Shown here: positions 8,499 to 15,831 of the stretch, one piece after another
Layout of the letters: each line of letters opens with the position of its first letter
How positions within the stretch are numbered: position 1 is the first letter of the stretch
Assembly (NCBI RefSeq): GCF_028656935.1
Contig: NZ_JAMDGZ010000007.1
Location: 1 to 45,320, forward strand
From: Pseudomonas rubra
GTDB lineage: Bacteria; Pseudomonadota; Gammaproteobacteria; Pseudomonadales; Pseudomonadaceae
Length of the DNA stretch: 45,320 nucleotides
Reading direction: 5' to 3'
The notes under the pieces: generated by a model
What the model was told of the DNA's origin: nothing
What the model saw: only the letters and a program-made list of their open reading frames with translations
Databases searched by the model: none
Position numbers and translations under genes: made by a program

Positions 8499-9505
8499 AC
8501 AGACTTCGATACACCCTCACGGCCTGCGGTGCTGACGGTGTGCAACGCTTGCAGGCGTCGCTGCGCGCGCCCGCACCGACTGAGGTGCAAGTAGCCGTGG
8601 ACTACACGCTGGTCAGCCCGGGCACTGAGCGACACTACATTCGCCAGGTTGCCCGGAGCGGTGAGCAACTGCCGCTCGGTTACTGTGCTGCGGGCGTTGT
8701 CAGCGGGGTGGGTGCGCAGGTCGATCAGTTCACCCCCGGCGACCGGGTGGTGGCCATGGGCTGGAACATCGCCACCCACTCCAACTGGATCAACGTACCG
8801 CAGCGGCTGGTCTGCCGGGTACCGGACGCACTCAGCCTGGACCAGGCAGTACTCGCCACCCTTGGCGCCACAGCGGTACATGCCGCTGACCGTGGCCAGT
8901 TGGAGGAGGGCGAGCAGATTCTGGTGGTTGGCATGGGACCGGTCGGTAAGTTGCTGAGCCTGGTGGCCGCGCGGCGCAAGGTTCAGGTCTGGGCGGCTGA
9001 CCTCAACCCGCACGCCATCGAGGCCGGCCTGCCGCTGCGTACCCTTGACCTGCAGGGCGACCTGCAGGCGCTGAGTGGGCACTTCAGCACGATATTCCTG
9101 TGTATTGACGCCGACATCACAGCGCTGCTGCCGCGCTTGATCAGCCTGCTGAACCCGCAGGGCAAGGGTCGCGGCCGTTCGCGGCTGGTCAACGTCGGGC
9201 GCGTCAGCCTGTCCCTTGAACTGTCCCCGCAGTTGGGCAATGTCGATATCGTCAATGCATCGCGCTGTGGCACAGGCTACCGCGATGACGACTACCACCA
9301 TGGACGCAAGAGCCTGCGCAGCGTGCCGGGTGAATCAACGGTCGATCACAACATTGCACGCTGCCTGGACGACCTGGTGCACAGCCAGTTGTGGCTGGAC
9401 TGCCTGCGACGCGAGCAGCAGCCTGTTACGCAAGCGTTGCTCAGCTACAACTCGGCGGCATTCTTTGCCCCGGGCATTCAACTGATCAATCACCAGGAAG
9501 GTTGA
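8495..9505 (+). CDS. MDR-superfamily dehydrogenase, BchC-like, apparently zinc-free
   Basis: This 336-residue medium-chain dehydrogenase/reductase starts at an ATGA overlap (8495), which is preferred over an upstream in-frame start lying inside the EPSPS-like gene. The N-terminal GroES-like half carries SPGTER where classical zinc alcohol dehydrogenases have the zinc-ligand cysteine, and PGDRVVAMGWNIATHS further on. The Rossmann half has the nucleotide loop VVGMGPVG. The SxGTER pattern and missing Cys resemble the BchC/bacteriochlorophyllide-dehydrogenase-like branch. It would oxidise or reduce an alcohol/ketone or enone on a small substrate with NAD(P). Its location between the EPSPS-like gene and the second NRPS suggests it acts on the building block. 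The C-terminal part is less recognisable. Confidence 0.82.
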   Translation: MNRLRYTLTACGADGVQRLQASLRAPAPTEVQVAVDYTLVSPGTERHYIRQVARSGEQLPLGYCAAGVVSGVGAQVDQFTPGDRVVAMGWNIATHSNWINVPQRLVCRVPDALSLDQAVLATLGATAVHAADRGQLEEGEQILVVGMGPVGKLLSLVAARRKVQVWAADLNPHAIEAGLPLRTLDLQGDLQALSGHFSTIFLCIDADITALLPRLISLLNPQGKGRGRSRLVNVGRVSLSLELSPQLGNVDIVNASRCGTGYRDDDYHHGRKSLRSVPGESTVDHNIARCLDDLVHSQLWLDCLRREQQPVTQALLSYNSAAFFAPGIQLINHQEG

Positions 9506-9509
9506 CGGC

Positions 9510-11273
9510 ATGACGTGTGTATCGATACCTGAGCGCCTGGAGCAAATATTTGCCCGCCATGCGCACGACATCGCCCTGAGCTGCAATGGACAGGCAATCA
9601 GCTATGCCCAGTTGCAGGAGTGCTCGGCGGTTGTGGCCGCGCATTTGCTTGGCTTGGGCCTGGCACCGGGCACCACGCTGGCCTTTGATGTGCAGCGCTC
9701 GATCGAGCAGGTGGTGCTGATCGTCGGGATGGTGCGGGCGGGCTTGTCGTACTGCTATCTGGACCCAGGCAACCCGGCGCAGTGGAATGCGGCGATCGTC
9801 TCGCGCAGTGGCATCGACTGGACCGTCAGCGAAGTACCTTCGGCAAACCTGCTGCTCGCCGACCTGCTCGCGCCGGCGCCGCTGCCGTCGCACTGGCCGG
9901 CCTTGGGTGGCGAGGAAGCGGTGTATGTGAATTTCTCCAGCGGCACCACCGGTGCGCCGAAAATCATCCCCTGCACCCATAAGGGCGTGCTTGGCTTCTG
10001 TGATCGGCCGCAGCACTTCGCGCTGACCCCGGGCTTTGCCATGCTCTATGCCTCGAACCTGACTTTCGATGCGTCGCAGTTCGAGATCTGGACCAGCCTG
10101 CTCAATGGCGGGCAACTGTGCATTCATCCGCCCGGGCCACTGACTTTCAGCGCCTTGCAGCGCTACGTCAGGGCAGGGCAGGTCGACAGCTTGTGGTTGA
10201 CCTCGACGCTGTTCAACACCTTCATAGACATCGACCCGCAGTGCCTGCAAGGGGTAAAGCGCTTGATGGTCGGCGGCGAGACATTGTCACCTGCGCACAT
10301 TCGTCAGGCGTATGACGCAACCTGGGAAATGACGATCTACAACGGTTACGGGCCTACGGAAAACACCATGGGCACCTGTGTTTACGCCATTCCTCGAACC
10401 TTCGACGGCCACCGCGACATTCCTATCGGCCATGCGGTGGCAGACGCCACCTTATTGGTGGTGCGTGACGATGGTAGTGCCTGTGCTGATGATGAGCCTG
10501 GCGAACTGTTGATCGCTGGTGCTGGTTTGTCCCCGGGGTACCTGGGCGATGCGGCGCAGACACGGGAAAAGTTCGTCGAACTGGATTGGCAGGGCACACG
10601 GCTGCGTTGCTATCGCAGCGGCGACCTGGTGTCTTGTGACAGCGATGGCCTTTATCGCTTTCACGGGCGTCGCGACGACCAGATCAAGCTGCGTGGCCAG
10701 CGAATATCCCTGAGCGAAATCACTGCGGCCTTCAAGCAATACCCGGGCATGCTCGACTGCGCCGTTGTGCTAGATGATCCGGGCGGCGTGGAACAATTGG
10801 TACTGGTTTATCTGCGCAGGTCGGTAATTCTGCCGGCGGACCTGGCCGATTATGGCCGGACTCATTTGCCGCCGTTCATGGTCCCTCAGCGCTTTGTTGC
10901 GATCGAGCGGTTTCCCCTGCGCGCCTCGGGCAAGCTCGATACCCACGCCCTGCAACAGCACGTGAGCGGCGCCAGCGAGCGGGCGGGCGACTCGGGCTCG
11001 GACTTTCTGGCGAGCTTTGGCCTGCACAGCCGGAATCTGGCGGCCAGTTTTTTCGACAACGGTGGCAACTCGCTGGCGGCGATCAAGTTGGTCGGCAGGG
11101 TTAACCAGCAGTTGGGTTGGGAGTGGCTGAGTCTCGCGCAGTTCTACCAGTTGGCCACGTTGGGTGAACTGCTGGCTGTGCTGGACAGTCAGCCGGGGCT
11201 GGCCGCATGGCGGCAGGCAAGTGTCGAGCGCTATTACGTGATTGCACTGGAGCAGGAGGCGATCAATGACTGA
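9510..11273 (+). CDS. NRPS, adenylation-thiolation didomain
   Basis: This 587-residue NRPS protein has an adenylation domain followed by one carrier domain. Visible A motifs are FSSGTTG (142-148), FDASQFEIW, NGYGPTEN, YRSGDL, RRDDQIKLRGQRI and the A10 lysine in RASGKLD. The carrier motif is FDNGGNSLAA with phosphopantetheine serine S521. The pocket read by eye is about D-A-F-W-M-G-G-M-G, resembling codes for aliphatic residues such as Val, but this is weak evidence. The start is 4 bp after the dehydrogenase stop, behind AGGAAGG (9494-9500). The stop overlaps the next gene by 8 bp. With no C domain of its own it must rely on the separate condensation protein encoded next. Confidence 0.92.
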   Translation: MTCVSIPERLEQIFARHAHDIALSCNGQAISYAQLQECSAVVAAHLLGLGLAPGTTLAFDVQRSIEQVVLIVGMVRAGLSYCYLDPGNPAQWNAAIVSRSGIDWTVSEVPSANLLLADLLAPAPLPSHWPALGGEEAVYVNFSSGTTGAPKIIPCTHKGVLGFCDRPQHFALTPGFAMLYASNLTFDASQFEIWTSLLNGGQLCIHPPGPLTFSALQRYVRAGQVDSLWLTSTLFNTFIDIDPQCLQGVKRLMVGGETLSPAHIRQAYDATWEMTIYNGYGPTENTMGTCVYAIPRTFDGHRDIPIGHAVADATLLVVRDDGSACADDEPGELLIAGAGLSPGYLGDAAQTREKFVELDWQGTRLRCYRSGDLVSCDSDGLYRFHGRRDDQIKLRGQRISLSEITAAFKQYPGMLDCAVVLDDPGGVEQLVLVYLRRSVILPADLADYGRTHLPPFMVPQRFVAIERFPLRASGKLDTHALQQHVSGASERAGDSGSDFLASFGLHSRNLAASFFDNGGNSLAAIKLVGRVNQQLGWEWLSLAQFYQLATLGELLAVLDSQPGLAAWRQASVERYYVIALEQEAIND

Positions 11274-12552
11274 GTCATCCGAGGTGTTTTCGATCAAGAC
11301 TCATCTGGGGCGCTTTGCCGTGCTGCGCGCCACCTCTGAGCAGCAGGCCCGGCAACGGCTGGGGGCAACTGCGGGCGGGCTTGACGATAGCGACGACCAA
11401 CACACAGTGGAATTGAACAAAAGCCAGTTGTCGATGGTGTATGCGCAACTGTTGGGCAAGAATCTTACTGCCAACAACGTGGTGTACCTGTTCAAGCCCG
11501 AGCAGGTGGCCGCAGCGTCAGTAGACCTGGCATCGCTAGCCCGGCAACTCAAACGCCTTCATCCACTGATTGCCTGCCGCGTTGTGCGGGTACAGGGCGA
11601 GTATGCGTTCGATCTGGACCCGTTACCGCCTTCAACCTTGCTGCTGACTAAAGTGCCTGCTTTCGAAGGCCTGCAGGATTGTGTCGAACACTTCCTGCAG
11701 CAGCCGCTCTCACTGTTCGAAGACGATCTGTTCTACCTGTTCAAAGTGCGTATTGGTGAGACGTTGCACCTGGGGGCCTGCTTGCATCACATTCTTGGCA
11801 ATCATGTCGGTCAGTTCAACGTGTTGCGCAGTGTCCAGCAACTTGCCCAGCAACTGCCTGGCACAGGACAGCCTGGCGACTTCAGCTTTGTCAGCAACAA
11901 CCTGATGCTGGCCGATGAGTACGAGCGCCAGGTCGACGCTTACAGTGCCGACTGGGAAGCGCAAAGGCACCGCTATACCCGGCTGGCACGGCTACCCGCA
12001 CCACTCGCCAGCGCCCAGGCACTGCAGTTGCGCGCACCACTGGCGATCGATAGCTTGGCACTGGAGGGGCCACAGCGGCTTGTGCAGTTCCTGCAGGTGT
12101 ACCGGCAAAGCTGCGCCGCTGCCTTGGGAGTCGAGGCGGCCATCGTCAATGTGCTGGTTGACTGGGCCGATAGCAGCGTCACCAGCGGATTTTCCACCTA
12201 TACCGTCCCGATTGCCCTGGAGCCCGCGGACAGCACGCTGCAGCAGCAGGTGGCGCAACTCAACGCCAGGCTTGCCCAAGCCCTGCTCGGTTATGAGGAG
12301 ATTCTCGGCGCGTTACAGTTGTACGATTTCACCCCGTCGTTTCTGTTCAATCTGGTTGAACTGACGAATCAGGATGCAGCATGGCTGCAGCGTTACATCG
12401 CCAACCCGGTGAGCGAGAAGCCCAAGACCCTGCTTGACCTGACGCTGATCAAGTCTGCGCTGGGCCATGAGGTGCTGCTCAATAGCTATTTGCCGGCTGC
12501 GCTGGCCGAGTCATTCCTTGCATGCTTTGTCGCGGGAGTACAGCAGATATGA
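11266..12552 (+). CDS. free-standing NRPS condensation-like domain with HHxxxNH motif
   Basis: This 428-residue protein has the length of one condensation domain. It is recognisable from LNKSQLSMVYAQLLG near the N-terminus (C1-like) and the core LHHILGNHVGQFN. The active-site motif reads H174-H175-x-x-x-N179-H180, so the catalytic second His is kept while the usual Asp-Gly is Asn-His. ATG 11266 is chosen because a perfect AGGAGG lies at 11254-11259. It overlaps the A-T gene by 8 bp, and its stop overlaps the thioesterase start (ATGA). It is the only condensation candidate in the cluster besides the degenerate E domain. It presumably joins the residues carried by the two NRPS proteins, or acylates or offloads with an unusual nucleophile. 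Confidence 0.8.
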   Translation: MTESSEVFSIKTHLGRFAVLRATSEQQARQRLGATAGGLDDSDDQHTVELNKSQLSMVYAQLLGKNLTANNVVYLFKPEQVAAASVDLASLARQLKRLHPLIACRVVRVQGEYAFDLDPLPPSTLLLTKVPAFEGLQDCVEHFLQQPLSLFEDDLFYLFKVRIGETLHLGACLHHILGNHVGQFNVLRSVQQLAQQLPGTGQPGDFSFVSNNLMLADEYERQVDAYSADWEAQRHRYTRLARLPAPLASAQALQLRAPLAIDSLALEGPQRLVQFLQVYRQSCAAALGVEAAIVNVLVDWADSSVTSGFSTYTVPIALEPADSTLQQQVAQLNARLAQALLGYEEILGALQLYDFTPSFLFNLVELTNQDAAWLQRYIANPVSEKPKTLLDLTLIKSALGHEVLLNSYLPAALAESFLACFVAGVQQI

Positions 12553-13187
12553 AGCTGATCTGTTTCCCCGACTTTGTCGGCCATCCCATCTGTTTCTCTG
12601 CGCTGGCGCGTCAACTAAAGGGCAGGGCGCTGCTGACGACACTCAACTACAGCGATTACTGGCCCTATCCGAGCATCGAGGTGCTGGCCGAACGGATTGC
12701 TGACGGCCATGACCTCGCGGCCATGGATCTGGTACTCGGCTACTCGTTTGGTGCCCGGGTGGCTGCCTGTTGTGTGTCACAACAGGGCGCGGCACAGCGT
12801 CTGTGCCTGGTTGATCCACCTGCGGTTGCCAGCGTTCAGGGGCACAGCCTGCAAAGCATCGCCCAGCGCCTGGCAACTGACCCGCAATATGCCTACATCG
12901 ATGACCTGGTTGATGCCCAGTTGGTGGAACGCGACTGCGTGCTGGGCAACATTCAGATGCTCGCGCACTTGTCGCGCCAACCGCTGCCGATTGTGCCGGT
13001 CGACGTGTTGCTTTCAGCACAGAGCAGCGTCAGCGAACTGGCCCAGGAGCTGGGACTGCATCGCGCTGCATGCCATCGCTACCACGTTGCGCTCGGCACC
13101 AGCCATGCTTCGGTGATCAACGATCCGTGCCTGGCAGCGCTGATCATGCAAAGCCCAGCGTTGGCCTGGCCAACCTTGGCAGGCTAA
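12549..13187 (+). CDS. free-standing thioesterase / alpha-beta hydrolase
   Basis: This 212-residue protein resembles the thioesterase domain of NRPS termination modules. It begins with a short beta strand (MKLICFPDFVGHP), has the nucleophile elbow GYSFG with S66, and a candidate catalytic His at H186 in TSHASVI. I could not place the acid residue with certainty. The start at the ATGA overlap with the condensation gene is chosen over the upstream in-frame start. It probably releases the finished peptide by hydrolysis or cyclisation, or removes misprimed carriers (type II). Its stop codon overlaps the convergent stop of the recombinase remnant, so it is the last gene of the cluster. Confidence 0.85.
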   Translation: MKLICFPDFVGHPICFSALARQLKGRALLTTLNYSDYWPYPSIEVLAERIADGHDLAAMDLVLGYSFGARVAACCVSQQGAAQRLCLVDPPAVASVQGHSLQSIAQRLATDPQYAYIDDLVDAQLVERDCVLGNIQMLAHLSRQPLPIVPVDVLLSAQSSVSELAQELGLHRAACHRYHVALGTSHASVINDPCLAALIMQSPALAWPTLAG

Positions 13188-13440
13188 GGCAGGCTGGGCA
13201 GGGTCAATGTCGGCCCTGTGTCCAGCACGGCCAGCTCACCAAAAGACACTGCGGCATCGATGTAATGCAGCGCCGACTTGGCATCTTTCCAGCCCACGTA
13301 ACCCATCAAGGCCTTGAGCTCCCAGCCGTTGCTGTTGGCCCAGGTGGCGAAGCCGCGACGCAACGAGTGGCCGGTATATAAGGCCGCGGGCACACCGCAG
13401 CGTTCGAGGATGCGCCGCAGAAGGCCGATCAAGCTGTAGC
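13184..13440 (-). pseudogene. C-terminal remnant of a tyrosine recombinase/integrase
   Basis: On the minus strand about 80 residues match the catalytic end of a phage-type integrase. GHSLRRGFATWA supplies the HxxR box, followed by GYVGWKDAKSALHYID with the tyrosine nucleophile in HYID. The N-terminal core-binding region and first catalytic Arg are missing. Open frame continues to 13537, but upstream of about 13440 it runs antisense to the KfrA-like remnant and is not integrase-like. The stop overlaps the thioesterase stop on the other strand. Integrity is lost, so it cannot be active alone. It is read as the leftover of a mobile island next to the biosynthetic cluster; the exact upstream limit is approximate. 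Confidence 0.75.
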
Positions 13441-13908
13441 ACAAGTCCGGGCGAAGGTTGAGCAGGCGCGCCAGCAGACGACCGAAGCGCTGGCGGTGCG
13501 GCAGGGCGCCGAAACCCGGCTGGCGGACCTGGAGCAACTGCTAGTCCAGCGCCAGGCGCAGGTCGACGACCTGCACGCCCAGCGCGGAGAACTGTTAGGG
13601 CAGTGCGACGAGTCGCGCGCGCAGCTCGCCGAAGTAATCCAGCAACTGCACGACAGCCGCGAGCAGGCCTGGCCGATACCCGTGCGCAGGCGCAGGCAGC
13701 GCGTTCCGACGCGCAGCTGCTGGCCGCACAGTTGCAGCAGGTCCGGCAGCAGGCTAGCGAGGCGGACGAACAAAGCAGTCGTCTGCAAGACGTCTTGCAG
13801 GCGCTGCGTGATGATTTGGCTGACGCCCGTGAGTGGGCCGCCGCTGCCCAAGCCCGCGCCGAGGTTTTGGCCAGTCGACCTAACCGCTCAACGAAAAAGC
13901 GCGGGTGA
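13382..13908 (+). pseudogene. KfrA-like coiled-coil DNA-binding protein remnant, frameshifted
   Basis: The plus strand encodes a long Ala/Gln/Glu/Arg-rich coiled coil in two frames. The first frame runs from about 13382 through TRLADLEQLL and AEVIQQLHDSREQA to about 13670. The second continues with LADTRAQAQAARSDAQLLAA and ends at TGA 13906-13908 after NRSTKKRG. A single frameshift near 13670 joins them. The composition fits the C-terminal coiled coil of KfrA_N-type proteins, which in Pseudomonas often sit next to a tyrosine recombinase gene. The N-terminal DNA-binding part is absent. It lies head to head with the recombinase remnant, so one internal deletion in a divergent pair could explain both truncations. 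Confidence 0.65.
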
Positions 13909-14308
13909 GGCCTTCGTTGCCCGCAGGCGAACGTTGGGCGGGTTAGCAGCAAGCCGCTGCGCAGTTGTACCAGATGCCGGCTGATGCGGTGCGCCGCGAT
14001 GACGAGCGCCGGCTCAACCGTTGAAGGCTCACTATGGCGCACGTTTCGTGCTACAGCAGGGTGCGCTGGAGCCAGTTTCGCACCCGGTACGCGGTCTTGT
14101 GGTCCTGGACGGAAAGGGAGAGTCTCTGTTGGGTGTGGCTTAGCGTCGGATTGCAGCATTAGGCGTGAGAGAAAGTGCTTTTTGATGGTGCTATTCGTCG
14201 GCAGTTGCGATAATCTGCCATCACTTTGATTCCATATCAAACGTACGGCATTCGCCACCGGGCACGGAAGTTCTTCCCAACGTTAAGTAGACAAGGATGT
14301 TTGCGTAG
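13909..14308 (+). other. non-coding stretch with a possible decayed gene end
   Basis: No intact gene is present. Two short out-of-frame segments look formerly coding: one before 14022 ending in DDERRLNR, and one from 14027 to the TAG at 14141-14143 with AHYGARFVLQQGALEPV. Together they could be the 3' end of a further degraded gene of the same scar. The last 160 bases are richer in A+T and probably hold the promoter of the GNAT/DUF6916/tail-collar operon, but no clear promoter boxes were identified. Confidence 0.35.
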
Positions 14309-14806
14309 ATGCTGAAGCTCGCAGTGGCTCTCCGTGCGCTCGAACTGGCCGACCTGGCGTTTGCCGAACGCCTCTATGCCAGCACGCGAGCCGAGGAAAT
14401 GTCTTATAGCGGCTGGCCCGCCGAGCAAATCGCGACCTTTCTGCGCCAGCAGTTCGAAGCCCAGCACACCTATTACCAACACCATTACCCTGATGGTGAG
14501 TTCTCAATCATAGAGCTCAATGGCACGCCCATTGGCCGTATATATATGTTCTGGGGGCCGACCACCCTGAACCTGATCGACATTGCACTGGTGCCCGAAT
14601 ACCAGATGCAGGGGATCGGCAGCGCGCTGTTGGCCCAGCAACTGCAACGGGTTGACGAATTGGGGCTGGCCGTCGAGCTGTCTGTCGAAACCTACAACCG
14701 CGCGCAAAGGCTGTACGCCCGCACCGGCTTTCATGTGATCAATGAGTCCGGGGTCTATCTGCGCATGCGCCGCGCGCCCCGAAATGCTTCCAGCAGGATA
14801 GTTTAA
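14309..14806 (+). CDS. GNAT-family N-acetyltransferase of the tail-collar operon
   Basis: This 165-residue single-domain GNAT protein has the acetyl-CoA loop YQMQGIGSALLAQQ at about 93-106 and the C-terminal LYARTGFHVINESG. Its TAA stop overlaps the next ATG by one base (TAATG), so it is translated with the DUF6916-like and tail-collar genes. GNAT genes are often found next to MdpB-type tail-collar genes, but the acetyl acceptor is unknown. It may modify a partner protein or be a peripheral metabolic enzyme. Confidence 0.85.
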   Translation: MLKLAVALRALELADLAFAERLYASTRAEEMSYSGWPAEQIATFLRQQFEAQHTYYQHHYPDGEFSIIELNGTPIGRIYMFWGPTTLNLIDIALVPEYQMQGIGSALLAQQLQRVDELGLAVELSVETYNRAQRLYARTGFHVINESGVYLRMRRAPRNASSRIV

Positions 14807-15132
14807 TGAGCGATGAGCGTGTTTTTTTGATCCCTTCCCGCATTGAAATGGAGCAGGCCGACGCTGAAGGCTTCGCCCTCCAGGTCACGGCCGATACAGC
14901 CCTGCCGGTGACATTGTTGGAGGTCTGCCAAGGCGTAGCGATGAACGTCCGCTACGAGTGCTATTCGCTGATGTTTGGCCTACCGACGGGCACGACGTTG
15001 CCTCAGGCGGTGTATCGCCTGCTCGGCCCCGGCGGCAAGCAATGGACTTTGCTGATGACGCCGATATTGTCCGGCCCGGGCAGCCTGTTCACCCTTGAAG
15101 CGGTAATTCATCGTGAACTCCAGGCGCCGTAG
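14806..15132 (+). CDS. DUF6916-like small protein
   Basis: This 108-residue protein has no signal peptide or membrane segment. Its pattern, with YSLMFGLPTGTTLPQAVYR in the middle and PGSLFTLEAVIHRE at the end, fits the small DUF6916-type family that accompanies bacterial tail-collar genes. It is sandwiched between the GNAT gene (1-base overlap) and the tail-collar gene (52 bp downstream). No function is established to my knowledge; a partner or chaperone of the collar protein is a guess from context. Confidence 0.65.
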   Translation: MSDERVFLIPSRIEMEQADAEGFALQVTADTALPVTLLEVCQGVAMNVRYECYSLMFGLPTGTTLPQAVYRLLGPGGKQWTLLMTPILSGPGSLFTLEAVIHRELQAP

Positions 15133-15184
15133 GCGGTGGGCTGTTGAAACCAGAATTCGAACCACACAACAAAGGTAGTTTTTG

Positions 15185-15739
15185 ATGAGCGATCCATTTC
15201 TCGGTGAAATCAAGATGTTCGCAGGTGACTTTGCGCCGCGTGGTTATGCCTTCTGCACTGGGCAGATACTACCTTACAACCAGAATATCGCGCTTTCCTC
15301 GATTCTGCGCACTACTTTCGGCGGTGACGGCAGGACCACATGCGGCTTGCCAAACTTCCAGGGCCGTTCGCCTATCGGTACCGGTGTCTTAGATTCGTCG
15401 GTATTCAAACTTGGTGAAGCGAAAGGTACCGAACAGGTTACCTTGGGAATATCCAATATGCCAGTTCACGCTCACGTACTCCCCCCTATCACCGTTGGCG
15501 CCTCCACCCTGGCAGCGACCACCGACACGCCTGCGCCAGGTATCTGTCTAGGTGTTGCAAACGACGGCAATGGCACCAAGAGCAACATCTATGTTGACGC
15601 GAAGCCTTCGATGAACCTGGCCCGTTCATTGACTACCACTGAGACAACCGGTAGTTCAGTGCCGTTCGATATCCGTAACCCATACCTAAGCATCAGTTTC
15701 ATTATCGCGCTCGAAGGGACCTTCCCGATGCGTGGCTGA
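15185..15739 (+). CDS. phage tail-collar domain protein (MdpB/microcystin-dependent type)
   Basis: This 184-residue protein has the strong tail-collar signature: PFLGEIKMFAGDFAPRGYAF at the start, then LPNFQGRSPIGTG, followed by a variable middle and the end SFIIALEGTFPMRG. ATG 15185 is preferred over the adjacent TTG. No other phage structural gene lies nearby, so it is not part of a prophage. Such orphan collar proteins are widespread in bacteria and appear near large secreted proteins; their role is unclear. An intrinsic terminator follows 15 bp after the stop, separating it from the giant surface-protein gene. Confidence 0.9.
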   Translation: MSDPFLGEIKMFAGDFAPRGYAFCTGQILPYNQNIALSSILRTTFGGDGRTTCGLPNFQGRSPIGTGVLDSSVFKLGEAKGTEQVTLGISNMPVHAHVLPPITVGASTLAATTDTPAPGICLGVANDGNGTKSNIYVDAKPSMNLARSLTTTETTGSSVPFDIRNPYLSISFIIALEGTFPMRG

Positions 15740-15754
15740 CGCTCGTAACTGGCG

Positions 15755-15782
15755 GCCCCCAGCCGGGGGGCGTCACTTTTTT
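15755..15782 (+). terminator. Rho-independent terminator after the tail-collar gene
   Basis: A 6-bp GC stem (GCCCCC at 15755-15760 with GGGGGC at 15766-15771) with a 5-base loop is followed shortly by six T residues (15777-15782). It is placed to end the GNAT/DUF6916/collar transcript just upstream of the giant surface-protein gene. Confidence 0.8.
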
Positions 15783-15831
15783 GCCGTGTTGCCCGGTTGG
15801 GGCAGAACGGTGGCACACCAGGAGGTGCAAC

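Noticed and set aside
13236..14258. 340-codon minus-strand frame across the recombinase scar
   Set aside because: It is Arg/Ala/Ser-rich and lies opposite the KfrA-like coiled coil; it has no integrase motifs in that frame.
15185..15739. Tail-collar gene as evidence of a prophage
   Set aside because: No capsid, tail-tube, terminase, lysis or phage regulatory genes are nearby.
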